A stretch of DNA of 40,752 nucleotides, from the IMG/VR virus record IMGVR_UViG_3300047554_000113, positions 1-40,752 of that record, one strand, 5' to 3'. Below are positions 31,296-39,288 of the stretch, piece by piece (position 1 is the stretch's first letter; each line of letters opens with the position of its first letter). The translations under genes were made by a program, and so were the position numbers. Below the pieces are notes generated by a model that was not told the origin of the DNA, searched no databases, and was given only the letters and a program-made list of their open reading frames with translations. Source of the DNA: a virus.

Positions 31296-33308
31296 GTGAC
31301 TGAAATCAACGATATCTCCGAAGGTATTCCGTATGATGTTAGTGCAACTACTGCTAGTACAACTTTCACATTAACTGATACTGCATTCGATATTGTCATT
31401 GATGACTTAGCATTTGTTGCTAATGTTAGCAATCAAAATCCATATCGTCGTGAGACTGCACAGTACAAGAAAGACCAGTTCGATAACTCTATTGAACCAG
31501 GTGAGCAATCACTATCTGGTTGGTGGTTACGTTCTCAGACATCTTGGCATAATGGAATGGGTATTACATTCTATGACCCAGGCACAGACTTTGAACATGT
31601 ATCACATAGATACACCGATAGTCGCGGTGTAGATATTTGGACTGCTGGTGAAGCAACACTACTACCTGAAGTATTCCACGCATACACAGGTGAAAGTGGT
31701 ATCAATGCTGCAGTTGGTTACAATGGTTCTGCTGATGCTCTAGTATCTGGTGACTCTGTAGGAAACTTAAAGCGTATCTCATTAAATGCAGATAGTGCTG
31801 CAACTGTAAGTAATTTCTACAATGGTGCAACATACCCAGAGGGACACAACGGTAGTGTGTATTCATTTCTATCTGTAACTACAGATGGCTCTAACTACTA
31901 TGCTGCATGTAAACGTGCTGTACATACTGGCAATATTGCTACACTATCTTCAGACCAAGTAGCCTTTAACTTTAGTACTACTGATAGAACAGATGTATTC
32001 ATCAAGTACGTTAAAGGTTATGTGTTACTTGGACTAGGTAACAAGATATACAATATGTCTATAGTACCTTACGGTACTGGTCGTACTGAATCTACACATA
32101 ATCATAGTGGTGGTACAGATACACTACCATCTGGTGCAGATGTTAAGACACACATCAACCCTTCTTGGGTTTGGAAAGATGCTACTGGTTCACCTGATTC
32201 AGTTTACATTGCTGGTAATGGTGGCAGTAATGGTGAAATCTGGCAAGTAAAGTTCGATGAAGCCACAACCAATCTTGGTATGTCTGATGCAGTTATGGCA
32301 TTGTCACTACCTGATGGCGAGACTATTAACGCGATACATTACTATCTTGGATACCTAGCAATAGGAACAAGTAAAGGTATTCGTATCTGTCCTATATCAA
32401 CAACTGGTTCTATTGTTATGGGTCCATTGTTAATTGAACTTGCGTACGGTACTAATGGATTTACTGAACGTGGTACTTACCTATATGCAGCAACTAAGAT
32501 TGATAGTGGTGAATACACTAATGGTATCTTAGTTCGCATTGACTTATCACAACAGTTCAGTGATGGTACCTTTGCTCACGCTTATGACCTAGAGTATCGC
32601 TCATCTTTGGATTCAGATAGTTCAGATTGTACAGAAGTATATGTACTTGATGACCGTTTAGTTATGGTTATTGAAGAAGATAGTGCTGCTGGTGAACTAC
32701 AAGTAGAACATACTACAGACAAACGTGATACTGGCTGGTTACAAACTGGTAAGATTCGTTACTCTACAGTAGAACCTAAGTTCTTTAGATACATCAATGC
32801 TCAGTGTACTACTGGTACTGGAGATAACATAACCATTAGTGTGATTACTAAAGATGGTTCTGAAATTACACAGGCTGTAGTTACTGAGGGTCTAAGTAAC
32901 CTAGATATCTTATTGTCTGCTATTCCAGATAAAGAAGAGTATGTATCTTTTAAGTTTACATTTAACAATGTGACTGAAGACCAAGACCTACCAGTACTTG
33001 AAGCATACCAAATCAAGGCTACACCAGGTACACGTAGACAAAGACTATACCAATACCCACTATCTTGCTACGATAATGAGTTAGATAAGTTTGGTTCTGC
33101 CTTTGGTTATACTGGTAGGGCTATGGAATTTATCCAACGTCTTGAAGCAATTGAAGAGACAGGTAGATTTGTAACTGTAACAGACTACCGTGTTGGTGAA
33201 CAGTACCAAGGAATCATAGAAGAAGTAAGATTCACAAACGAGACTTCCCCCGATAAAGATAACACTGGATTCGGTGGGTTGTTACTAGTAACAGTAAGGA
33301 AACTATAG
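31296..33308 (+). CDS. Putative tail nozzle protein, T7 gp12-like (670 aa)
   Basis: A beta-rich 670-residue protein with a GTG start and AGGAG upstream. Repeating strands and Asp/Gly turns (WIPVRS-like and GYVLLGLGNKIYNMSIVPYG) suggest a beta-propeller, as in nozzle proteins that follow the adaptor in T7-like tails. Size and order (adaptor, collar, this gene, holin, endolysin) fit. There is no sequence motif that proves it; a baseplate-type or receptor-binding role is possible. Confidence 0.55.
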   Translation: MTEINDISEGIPYDVSATTASTTFTLTDTAFDIVIDDLAFVANVSNQNPYRRETAQYKKDQFDNSIEPGEQSLSGWWLRSQTSWHNGMGITFYDPGTDFEHVSHRYTDSRGVDIWTAGEATLLPEVFHAYTGESGINAAVGYNGSADALVSGDSVGNLKRISLNADSAATVSNFYNGATYPEGHNGSVYSFLSVTTDGSNYYAACKRAVHTGNIATLSSDQVAFNFSTTDRTDVFIKYVKGYVLLGLGNKIYNMSIVPYGTGRTESTHNHSGGTDTLPSGADVKTHINPSWVWKDATGSPDSVYIAGNGGSNGEIWQVKFDEATTNLGMSDAVMALSLPDGETINAIHYYLGYLAIGTSKGIRICPISTTGSIVMGPLLIELAYGTNGFTERGTYLYAATKIDSGEYTNGILVRIDLSQQFSDGTFAHAYDLEYRSSLDSDSSDCTEVYVLDDRLVMVIEEDSAAGELQVEHTTDKRDTGWLQTGKIRYSTVEPKFFRYINAQCTTGTGDNITISVITKDGSEITQAVVTEGLSNLDILLSAIPDKEEYVSFKFTFNNVTEDQDLPVLEAYQIKATPGTRRQRLYQYPLSCYDNELDKFGSAFGYTGRAMEFIQRLEAIEETGRFVTVTDYRVGEQYQGIIEEVRFTNETSPDKDNTGFGGLLLVTVRKL

Positions 33309-33559
33309 TGAGCGTAAAGCAGGTTAAGGAAATCCTTAAGCGTACTGCTGCAATGACGATTGCAAAAATCTCTGCTGTGTTTGCATTAGGTTCTGTTGCA
33401 GGTGTATCACTTGCACAGAATCTACTGATGACAGTAGGAATGGGTATATTGGAAGTTGCTGAAGACTTATCTAATTCATACCTAGAAGATGGTAAGTTAA
33501 CTGATGCTGAAATTGATGCAACATTCAAAAAGGTTGCAGCAAAAGGTAAAGGTGAATAA
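33308..33559 (+). CDS. Putative holin (83 aa)
   Basis: GTG start overlapping the upstream stop by one base. It has a hydrophobic membrane segment from about residue 15 to 47 (MTIAKISAVFALGSVAGVSL; LLMTVGMGILEV), flanked by a basic N-terminus (KEILKR) and an Asp/Lys-rich C-terminus. It precedes the endolysin by a TAATG overlap. Size, hydrophobic profile and place next to a peptidoglycan hydrolase support a holin or lysis-cassette membrane protein. Number of helices (one or two) is unclear. Confidence 0.7.
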   Translation: MSVKQVKEILKRTAAMTIAKISAVFALGSVAGVSLAQNLLMTVGMGILEVAEDLSNSYLEDGKLTDAEIDATFKKVAAKGKGE

Positions 33560-33981
33560 TGGCATCTCCAATTCGTAATGGTCGCATCGGTACACCATAC
33601 GGCAAGACTGGAAAGATGTGGAAGTCAGGTCGCCATGGCGGTGTTGACTATCCAGTATCAGAAGGTACTACAGTTTATGCAGTACAAGATGGTAAAGTAA
33701 TCCCTAACAACTGGGGCAAGGCTTTTGGTACTCACGTAATCGTGGACCAGAAGGCTATTGGTTCAGGTGAAAAGCGTATTGCTGGTGGATGGGCTATCTA
33801 TGCACATCTATCTAAGTCATTCGTAACTGCTGGTCAGGAAGTAAAGAAGGGCGATAAGATTGGGCTATCTGGTAATACAGGTAACTCGTCAGGTCCACAT
33901 CTTCACTTTGAAGTTCGTGATAACGAACGCTACTCTGCTGGCAAAGACGTAGACCCTATGCCATTTATTAACTTGGCATAA
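33559..33981 (+). CDS. M23-family peptidoglycan endopeptidase (endolysin)
   Basis: LytM/M23 zinc metallopeptidases cut peptide cross-bridges of the wall. All 140 residues are the catalytic domain: H26 and D30 in GRHGGVDYPV bind zinc; H83 in YAHLS, and H114/H116 in GPHLHFEVR complete the active site. There is no signal peptide, so release depends on the adjacent holin. As the last gene before a strong terminator, it ends the late operon. The family match is sure; a virion-associated role is less likely here. Confidence 0.93.
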   Translation: MASPIRNGRIGTPYGKTGKMWKSGRHGGVDYPVSEGTTVYAVQDGKVIPNNWGKAFGTHVIVDQKAIGSGEKRIAGGWAIYAHLSKSFVTAGQEVKKGDKIGLSGNTGNSSGPHLHFEVRDNERYSAGKDVDPMPFINLA

Positions 33982-33997
33982 TCCCCAAATAAAGAAT

Positions 33998-34040
33998 CCC
34001 CCTATAGGTACTCCTCTTACCTGTAGGGGGTCTTTTTTAT
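33998..34040. terminator. Bidirectional terminator between convergent operons
   Basis: CCCCCTATAGGTA pairs with TACCTGTAGGGGG (13 positions, one T-G wobble) around a 7-base loop, followed on the plus strand by TCTTTTTTATTT. On the minus strand the tail is T-rich too (GATTCTTTATTT). It lies 16 bases past the endolysin stop and 5 bases before the end of the leftward operon. Confidence 0.92.
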
Positions 34041-34044
34041 TTGT

Positions 34045-34371
34045 CTAACTAATTTCTTTTACACTAGTAATAGTTAGTGTATATCGTGGTTCACTATATC
34101 CATAGCCACCGACTATTGTATAACTTAAATAACCTGGACCACGACGAAGGTCGTCATCACGATTACGATAATCATCTGAAATGTATACAGTAGCCTCATC
34201 GTCAAACTTATCTGATTGTTCAGCAAGCAACTTGCGAAGATTACCAAGTCTAAGGTCGTTACCTTTCATCGGAATCTTTACTTCGACTTTAGTGGTGCGT
34301 TTCATTCTTTCATTTAACGCTTCTTCTTTTTCTTTTTTAATTGCTTCTTGTTCTTTTTGTTTTTTGTTCAT
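34045..34371 (-). CDS. Hypothetical protein (108 aa)
   Basis: Last gene of the right leftward arm. The first 32 residues are a charged helix (KEQEAIKKEKEEALNERMKR), followed by a beta region (TTKVEVKIPMKGNDL; ATVYISDDYRNRDD; RYTLTITSVK). No family recognised. The ATG overlaps the stop of the preceding small gene by one base. The helix could dimerise; the function is unknown. Confidence 0.65.
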   Translation of the reverse strand: MNKKQKEQEAIKKEKEEALNERMKRTTKVEVKIPMKGNDLRLGNLRKLLAEQSDKFDDEATVYISDDYRNRDDDLRRGPGYLSYTIVGGYGYSEPRYTLTITSVKEIS

Positions 34372-34508
34372 TACCTATCCTCATGTTGGCAATCGCACCC
34401 AGTACATTTATTATGAAGTTGTCTACATACCCAGAGATAGTTTCTAGGCATACCATTCTTATATGCAGTAAGTCTATCGCCTGCTTGTCTACAAGGTTTA
34501 CATATCAT
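34371..34508 (-). CDS. Cysteine/histidine-rich miniprotein (45 aa)
   Basis: ATGA overlap with the upstream gene and TAATG overlap with the downstream gene frame it exactly (start 34508, stop 34371). It has C3-x2-C6 at the start, C28, then C35, C38, C40 and H42 near the end (CTGCDCQH), forming probably one or two zinc sites. No family recognised. It lies directly after the proteasome-like gene, so the pair may be coupled in expression. Confidence 0.65.
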   Translation of the reverse strand: MICKPCRQAGDRLTAYKNGMPRNYLWVCRQLHNKCTGCDCQHEDR

Positions 34509-35029
34509 ATGGACATCACATCAATAGGACTCGCACACTCTGGTGAGTGTTTGATTGATGCACTAATAGCCATTTGTATTCGTTTACGTGGTGGTATGTC
34601 TAACTTACTAGTAGCATGTAGGCTACCAATAGCATAGGCATAACCAGAACCTTGAGCAGTATAGTCATACTCAGATACTGACCAATCTTCGGTAGTAATA
34701 TCAAACAATCTACCATCTACACCTACTAGAATATCAGCACCATTCTCTTTAGTATTAATATCAATCTTAAACATCTCTGATGCTTTCTGAATTGCATCAC
34801 AGAAATCAATACGTAAGTATGCTTCCAAGTTATCTAGTCTAGGTTCAGGATAGTTAGCAAAGTGCATTAACTGTCCAGTACCACGAGATGCAGAGTAAGC
34901 AATAATCATATTACCTATCTTGCGAATCTTAGGAGTGAGAGATGAGGAGATAAACCCCTCATCTGACATCCCTCGGTCAGCACCTATGTATACCTTACCC
35001 TGATGGGTAAGTCCTGCTAGTACTGTCAT
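34505..35029 (-). CDS. Proteasome beta / HslV-like Ntn hydrolase (174 aa)
   Basis: Proteasome-type Ntn hydrolases cut peptide bonds with an N-terminal threonine. After Met removal the chain begins TVLAGLTHQGKVYIGADRG, giving T1, D17 and, in LTPKIRK, K33: exactly the catalytic positions of proteasome beta subunits and HslV. The following IAYSASRGTG matches the next conserved strand. The length equals HslV-type subunits. No ATPase partner is encoded, so it may assemble alone or with host proteins, or act as a decoy. It is coupled by ATGA to the sigma-like gene and to a zinc miniprotein. Confidence 0.82.
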   Translation of the reverse strand: MTVLAGLTHQGKVYIGADRGMSDEGFISSSLTPKIRKIGNMIIAYSASRGTGQLMHFANYPEPRLDNLEAYLRIDFCDAIQKASEMFKIDINTKENGADILVGVDGRLFDITTEDWSVSEYDYTAQGSGYAYAIGSLHATSKLDIPPRKRIQMAISASIKHSPECASPIDVMSI

Positions 35030-35673
35030 ACTTCATCCTTGTCCTTGTATGGTGGGAATCCACCAAGGTATCGAACCATCTTGTTTAGTGCTCGGTTTGC
35101 AGCCATTGCTGTTGCTCTATGGCTTGGTCTATCCTCATCTACTACCTCATGTAAGGAATGTGAGTCTAGGTCTTGTCCATAGAATAGGAAGACTAGGTTT
35201 TGTTCTTTCTCTTCCAGTTTGTCAAACGCTTTGCGTATGTCCGCAGCATGAGCCATCCAATCTCCAGACTCGGAAGGTGCTTTACTGCTTCTACCCATGT
35301 TGATAAGCGCATTTTCAACTTTCTTCCAATCGTCTGAAAGTACTGCTGGGATAAGCATCTTAACAAAATCTTTCCGATAATAGAAAATATCCTCTGGCGA
35401 ATATCCTTCTGCATTAGCCTTCTCCTTTACACAGTAGTCATACGCAGCATTACGTAGTGACTTGGCTATTAGTTTGTCTGAATCTTTATGGTCTAACTCT
35501 GTTGTCCACTGATGGTACTTACGTGGATGTTCTATGAACCAGAGCCAGAGTTGTTGTTCAACGTCTGCTTTCTCGACCATAGGATACTTGCGCCTATACT
35601 CGGATGAAATCTGACCAACCATATCAGAATATTGTTGGATAAACGAATCCCCGATTTCAACCTTACCACGCAT
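35026..35673 (-). CDS. Sigma-70-like factor (215 aa)
   Basis: The start at 35673 has a GAGGG site 8 bases upstream; the TTG at 35688 is less likely. The N-terminal half resembles region 2 of sigma factors (VEKADVEQQLWLWFIEHP) and the C-terminal helices (IRKAFDKLEEKEQNLVFLFYG, RATAMAANRALNKMVRYLGG) resemble region 4, which binds the -35 element. Both are divergent from host sigma factors. A phage sigma or sigma-like activator would switch on the late operon. Similar proteins occur in other actinophages. Confidence 0.7.
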   Translation of the reverse strand: MRGKVEIGDSFIQQYSDMVGQISSEYRRKYPMVEKADVEQQLWLWFIEHPRKYHQWTTELDHKDSDKLIAKSLRNAAYDYCVKEKANAEGYSPEDIFYYRKDFVKMLIPAVLSDDWKKVENALINMGRSSKAPSESGDWMAHAADIRKAFDKLEEKEQNLVFLFYGQDLDSHSLHEVVDEDRPSHRATAMAANRALNKMVRYLGGFPPYKDKDEV

Positions 35674-36421
35674 AGACCTTACCCTCAACTACGAAAGAGC
35701 GTCCCTGAATTGGGACAGTGACGGGAGTGACATTACCTCTGCGTTGATAGAGTACAACAAACCCTTGCTCCCAGTTTGCACCACTCTGTCCAAGGTATGA
35801 TGCTTTGGACATATCCATAAGGTTTCCGACTTCAACGCCATACAACCTATCAGTGACTCTACCTCTGAATCCTCTGTGCTCGTGTTGGATACCCATTTTA
35901 TGTGTATGTCCGCATACAACTGATAACCCAATTTGTCGAGCAAGCATAAGAGCGGTACCGCCAGGCGATTTGTTGGCTCTACCTTCGTCACCGTGGGCAA
36001 GGACCCATCCTGGTGCAAAGTTGTAGAATTCATCGTGATACGTAATTCCGTGATTTTTGTAGCCAAGCAGTTTAGAATACTCAAGGTCACGGAGCGATGC
36101 CAAGGCAGGTGCGTACTTGTTAACGTAGTTTTGGATTCTGTCCCCATGATTACTCCTCATAGTGTGGAATGGTTTATCACCTAAGGCTTCTTTGAAGCCA
36201 ACCATAATCTCTGTAGTTTTATCTAGACCCTTCTGTAGAGTTCCTTCGAACTCACCAGCAAGACCTTTGTTCCATCGTGATGGCTCTGGACTATCTGCCT
36301 CATCACCTACACAGAATAGTTCGTCAGGTTGATACTCTTGTACGAACTTCTGTACAGCATTAACCGCACGACTATCGTGATATGGTATTTGCATATCACT
36401 TAGTACAACGATGCGTTTCAT
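35663..36421 (-). CDS. Calcineurin-like metallophosphoesterase (252 aa)
   Basis: Two-metal phosphoesterase. Start at 36421 with AAGGA 6-7 bases upstream; the frame is open to 36457. Motifs: VVLSDMQIP (D9, with Q11 where most families have His), CVGDEAD (G39-D40), RSNHGDR (N91-H92), LAHGDEG (H143) and CGHTHK (H172, H174). All five blocks of the family are present. It could act on nucleotides, RNA ends or DNA ends; its place between a sigma-like factor and a MazG-like protein points to nucleic acid or nucleotide metabolism. Confidence 0.9.
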   Translation of the reverse strand: MKRIVVLSDMQIPYHDSRAVNAVQKFVQEYQPDELFCVGDEADSPEPSRWNKGLAGEFEGTLQKGLDKTTEIMVGFKEALGDKPFHTMRSNHGDRIQNYVNKYAPALASLRDLEYSKLLGYKNHGITYHDEFYNFAPGWVLAHGDEGRANKSPGGTALMLARQIGLSVVCGHTHKMGIQHEHRGFRGRVTDRLYGVEVGNLMDMSKASYLGQSGANWEQGFVVLYQRRGNVTPVTVPIQGRSFVVEGKVYAW

Positions 36422-36437
36422 TTTATTCCTTATCTGT

Positions 36438-36980
36438 TTACTTATCCCATGTACCATCTATGACCATTAGTGCAATGGTTGCATAGTTGGCAATGTCAAC
36501 AAGTGTGTCTCGGATGCTTTCGTGTTTCGGTTCTTTGTTGTTATCTATTAGGTTATTCAGTCGTGCTATCTTGTCATACATACGTACACGAATACCATTG
36601 AGTGCACCACCAGGTGCATCAGCAATGTTACTCTTGCCGTAGTCTTCGTGCTTGGTTAGTAGTACATCTGCTAGTTCATCCTGTATATTGTACAAATCAA
36701 ATCGGAAGTAATCTTCCTTAGTGAACTCACCAGTCATAGTCTTCCTTAAGTCTTCCTCAAATTCTTGCTTACTTCCAGCAACAGAATCTTCCCATTCTGA
36801 GTGGTCTGTACAGCATTCACAGTCATCCCAAAATCCTGCAATAGGTTTACTACTGCTTGTATCTCGGATGGGCTGATTTGATTTAAGTCCCAATCCATTC
36901 AATCCTCTCTGTATTGATTCGAACATCTCGTCTATCTCTGAATAGTAATCATCAAACCATTCGTCTTTCATATTACTCAT
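36438..36980 (-). CDS. DUF1599/MazG-like protein with N-terminal extension (180 aa)
   Basis: The C-terminal 90 residues (from 95) match the DUF1599 family (also called nucleotide modification associated domain 1), related to MazG-type NTP pyrophosphohydrolases: LLTKHEDYGKSN (110-118), RVRMYDKIARLNNL, and SIRDTLVDIANYATIAL with D158, D162 and N165. These carry the acidic metal-binding pattern. The N-terminal half is acidic with C54, C56 and C57 (DDCECCTD). It may clean or alter nucleotide pools. ATGA coupling to the primase gene supports a replication role. Confidence 0.78.
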   Translation of the reverse strand: MSNMKDEWFDDYYSEIDEMFESIQRGLNGLGLKSNQPIRDTSSSKPIAGFWDDCECCTDHSEWEDSVAGSKQEFEEDLRKTMTGEFTKEDYFRFDLYNIQDELADVLLTKHEDYGKSNIADAPGGALNGIRVRMYDKIARLNNLIDNNKEPKHESIRDTLVDIANYATIALMVIDGTWDK

Positions 36981-37594
36981 GCCGCTACTTTCTGTTTGAA
37001 ATAATCGTGACCGTATAAACTATACATGCTATTAACATCATGCCCATCAGGCATGTTGATTACTACTACCCCTTGGATTTCCCTCGCAAGTTTCTTAGCA
37101 AAATCCGAACCAGGCTGGTCGCCATCAGCAAATACATAAATAGTTTGGAAGTCTTGGAGTAACTTCGTGTAGTGTCTTTTCCACGAGTTAGCCCCAGGAA
37201 CCCCAACTGACGGGATACCACACTTGTAGTTGAGCGTGATTGCATCTATCTCTCCTTCACATACTGCTATGTAATCTGTTGCTTGTTGTAATGCAGCCAC
37301 ATTGTACAACCTTGTTTCTGTCCCAGGCATTCCCATATACTTAGGTTCTTCACCATTGATAGACCTGAATCTAATATCAACTACACCTGTCGGTGTTAGA
37401 TATGGGATTGCTAGTCTATTGATAAACTGTTCATGTCCTGGAAGAGGCTCTACGACTAAGCCTAGGCGGACTATATGCGCGACGTCTAAGGTGATTCCCC
37501 GACTCGCTAGATACTCTCCTGCCTGGTCTATGTTCTTTGCGTAGTGATTCACTGCTTTCGCCAGTGATTCCTTCTGCAATTTTGAGTGCTTCAC
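36977..37594 (-). CDS. DnaG-type primase, TOPRIM part (205 aa)
   Basis: Catalytic part of a primase. The open frame reaches 37657, but a GTG at 37594 has AAGGA 4 bases upstream and is the best internal start. From there: helical linker (AVNHYAKNIDQAGEYLASRG), then a TOPRIM domain with CEGEIDAI (112-119) and the DxD-type FADGDQPG (157-161). The zinc-finger part lies upstream in another frame and overlaps by 164 bases. A complete primase needs both, either as two subunits or through a +1 frameshift. Confidence 0.85.
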   Translation of the reverse strand: MKHSKLQKESLAKAVNHYAKNIDQAGEYLASRGITLDVAHIVRLGLVVEPLPGHEQFINRLAIPYLTPTGVVDIRFRSINGEEPKYMGMPGTETRLYNVAALQQATDYIAVCEGEIDAITLNYKCGIPSVGVPGANSWKRHYTKLLQDFQTIYVFADGDQPGSDFAKKLAREIQGVVVINMPDGHDVNSMYSLYGHDYFKQKVAA

Positions 37595-37805
37595 TAAATC
37601 CTTTTCCTTCCTGTTGCATGATGATACTATAAGTATCACCCTTGACTCCGCATCCAAAACAATTGAATACGTTTTCTTCTACGTTTACTGTTGCTGATGC
37701 GTGACTGTCATCGTGAAATGGACACTTCATCTTCTGCCATCCATACCGTTCACGATGTACTAGTCCGCCATAGTGTTCGAGTACTGGTACTATGTCATGC
37801 TTCAC
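37431..37805 (-). CDS. DnaG-type primase, zinc-finger part (124 aa)
   Basis: N-terminal DNA-binding domain of a primase: C28-P-F-H31 and C49-F-G-C52 form the CHC2-type zinc site, within MKCPFHDDSH and FNCFGCGVKGD. The domain ends near residue 80 (FSEALKIAEG). Residues 83-124 are Arg/Ser-rich (RPGRRVSSESG; RLSRRASSRT), which looks like translation of the wrong frame over the TOPRIM part. This suggests a ribosomal frameshift, an ancestral indel, or genuine two-subunit primase. It is coupled to the resolvase gene upstream. Confidence 0.85.
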   Translation of the reverse strand: MKHDIVPVLEHYGGLVHRERYGWQKMKCPFHDDSHASATVNVEENVFNCFGCGVKGDTYSIIMQQEGKGFSEALKIAEGITGESSESLRKEHRPGRRVSSESGNHLRRRAYSPPRLSRRASSRT

Positions 37806-38140
37806 TAGTAACCTGCCTCATCTATTAGTTCATACCACACCTTGACTGGCATGGTTGCATACCATTCACCTACATCTGTGGTGCCAGACTTCTTGTGTAT
37901 TACAACACCAGTCTCTGCTTGGTCATTCCCCATTTCAACCTCAAGTTCTTTAACCCACTCAGACAACTTCATTGTCTTGTGGTTCTTGACTTCGATTACC
38001 ACACTGGGGATTCCAGCAATATCACCACGGTCAGCAGTACCATGAAGAGCACGCCTTTCCACCGCTTTACGTCCTTGTGAATGTAACCATCTAACAACCG
38101 ACGTTTCAGCACTGGTGCCCTTCTGTTTGCTTTTGCTCAT
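37805..38140 (-). CDS. Holliday-junction-resolvase-like PD-(D/E)XK nuclease (111 aa)
   Basis: Small nuclease of the PD-(D/E)XK superfamily, resolvase/Hjc type. E12 in GTSAETSVVRWL, D40 in TADRGDIAGI and E50-V-K52 in VVIEVKNHK give the metal-binding set; the basic segment ERRALHG precedes it. It would resolve branched DNA during replication or packaging. It overlaps the membrane miniprotein upstream by ATGA. The call is by motif spacing and is fairly secure; RusA-type is excluded by motif order. Confidence 0.8.
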   Translation of the reverse strand: MSKSKQKGTSAETSVVRWLHSQGRKAVERRALHGTADRGDIAGIPSVVIEVKNHKTMKLSEWVKELEVEMGNDQAETGVVIHKKSGTTDVGEWYATMPVKVWYELIDEAGY

Positions 38141-38208
38141 CCACGATTTCCATAATCCACATAAAGTATAATTGCTAATAGTACAGATAGTACTATGATT
38201 GCCATCAT
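38137..38208 (-). CDS. Tiny membrane peptide (23 aa)
   Basis: It fits between two genes with 4-base ATGA overlaps at both ends (start 38208, stop 38137), and has AAGGA about 10 bases upstream. Residues 3-17 are hydrophobic (AIIVLSVLLAIILYV), a single short membrane helix, ending DYGNRG. Such exact nesting is unlikely by chance. No function can be assigned; its neighbour is another membrane protein. Confidence 0.6.
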   Translation of the reverse strand: MMAIIVLSVLLAIILYVDYGNRG

Positions 38209-38432
38209 TTCTTTATTTCCTTGATGGTTAGTGGATTCTTACCACGTGATACACGTGATGCATTGAGGTCATTGATTAGTCCTTGAGACATCTTCTTATC
38301 GAAGTCTTTGAACTGCTTACGACCTACTTCAACAATGGTCTTCATGATTAGATGCATACCCATTAACTTGCCTACTTTATAACCTGCAATACCACTAAAG
38401 ATAAATGACAGGATGATTGCTACCGTATTCAT
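38205..38432 (-). CDS. Small membrane protein (75 aa)
   Basis: Residues 3-25 are hydrophobic (TVAIILSFIFSGIAGYKVGK), probably one membrane helix with the charged C-terminus in the cytoplasm (IVEVGRKQFKDFDKKMSQGL). AAAGGAG lies 7 bases before the ATG. No family recognised. Its position inside the replication operon suggests that replication may be membrane-linked, or that it is an exclusion protein. Confidence 0.65.
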   Translation of the reverse strand: MNTVAIILSFIFSGIAGYKVGKLMGMHLIMKTIVEVGRKQFKDFDKKMSQGLINDLNASRVSRGKNPLTIKEIKK

Positions 38433-38454
38433 TGTGTTTCTCCTTTGTTGGTTT

Positions 38455-39237
38455 CTATCTTGCTTCTTCTAAATCTGCTATGAACATATACTCTGGGTTA
38501 AACTGTAACCATACTGGTGTGTTACCTGATGGGTCAGCCTTACCATATCTGTTCTTTACTGAGGCAACAGCCATCAATCCTTGATGCTGTCCAAGTGTAA
38601 GGATTAACGCAGGTAACTGGTTAACCATACCTTGAACTGCTCCACGAGGTGGGCACGGGTCGGCAGAGTATGATTCTTTAGTGTGGTGCAGTACCAGCAC
38701 TGCGGCATTGGTGTCTCGTGCAAGGTACTTTAACTCCTTCATTGCGCTACGCATACCACCGAACTCTTCGCCACCATCCATAGCAACATCCATTAAGTTA
38801 TCTACTACGATTAGTGCAGGTGGTTCACCTAGCATTTCTTCGATAGCAGTAACCTCATCGTCAATGTCACCAAGTCCTGGGTTAGAATCGAATGACCAGT
38901 AGATATGACTAGCCTTTGCTAACTTCTGTCGTGCTAACTCTGGTTGGTCAGAGATAATCTTTTCTGCATCTGACTGTGATACACCCTCAATCATTGAGTA
39001 TAAACGCATAGCCATTGTGTGTGCGTTGGTATCAGCAGATAGGTATAAGGTTGGTGCTTGCATACGCAAGGCTAGTGCCAATGCTAATGTAGATTTACCA
39101 GCACCAGGTTGACCAGCAATCATAGATACCTCAGCACGTCTTAAGATAATCTGATTGTTATCAAACGTACGAAATACAGATGGCATTGGTTCGCCACCAA
39201 TGTCTGGTTTACCAACCGCTCTAGTTAATGTTTTCAT
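38455..39237 (-). CDS. RecA-like/DnaB-like ATPase, probable replicative helicase (260 aa)
   Basis: P-loop ATPase. Walker A is GQPGAGKST (42-50), Walker B ALIVVDN (141-147), and a late LVLHHTK (182-188) fits motif 3 with a sensor His. This is the RecA fold used by RepA/DnaB-type hexameric helicases and by RadA-like proteins. The N-terminal 35 residues are short, so a helicase loader or RepA-like function is possible. It sits with primase and nuclease genes. AAAGGAGG precedes the ATG. No DnaB N-terminal domain is present. Confidence 0.82.
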   Translation of the reverse strand: MKTLTRAVGKPDIGGEPMPSVFRTFDNNQIILRRAEVSMIAGQPGAGKSTLALALALRMQAPTLYLSADTNAHTMAMRLYSMIEGVSQSDAEKIISDQPELARQKLAKASHIYWSFDSNPGLGDIDDEVTAIEEMLGEPPALIVVDNLMDVAMDGGEEFGGMRSAMKELKYLARDTNAAVLVLHHTKESYSADPCPPRGAVQGMVNQLPALILTLGQHQGLMAVASVKNRYGKADPSGNTPVWLQFNPEYMFIADLEEAR

Positions 39238-39288
39238 TTTCCTCCTTTGTGTGTGAGCAGTTTAATCACATGCTCAGGTGCACTCGTC

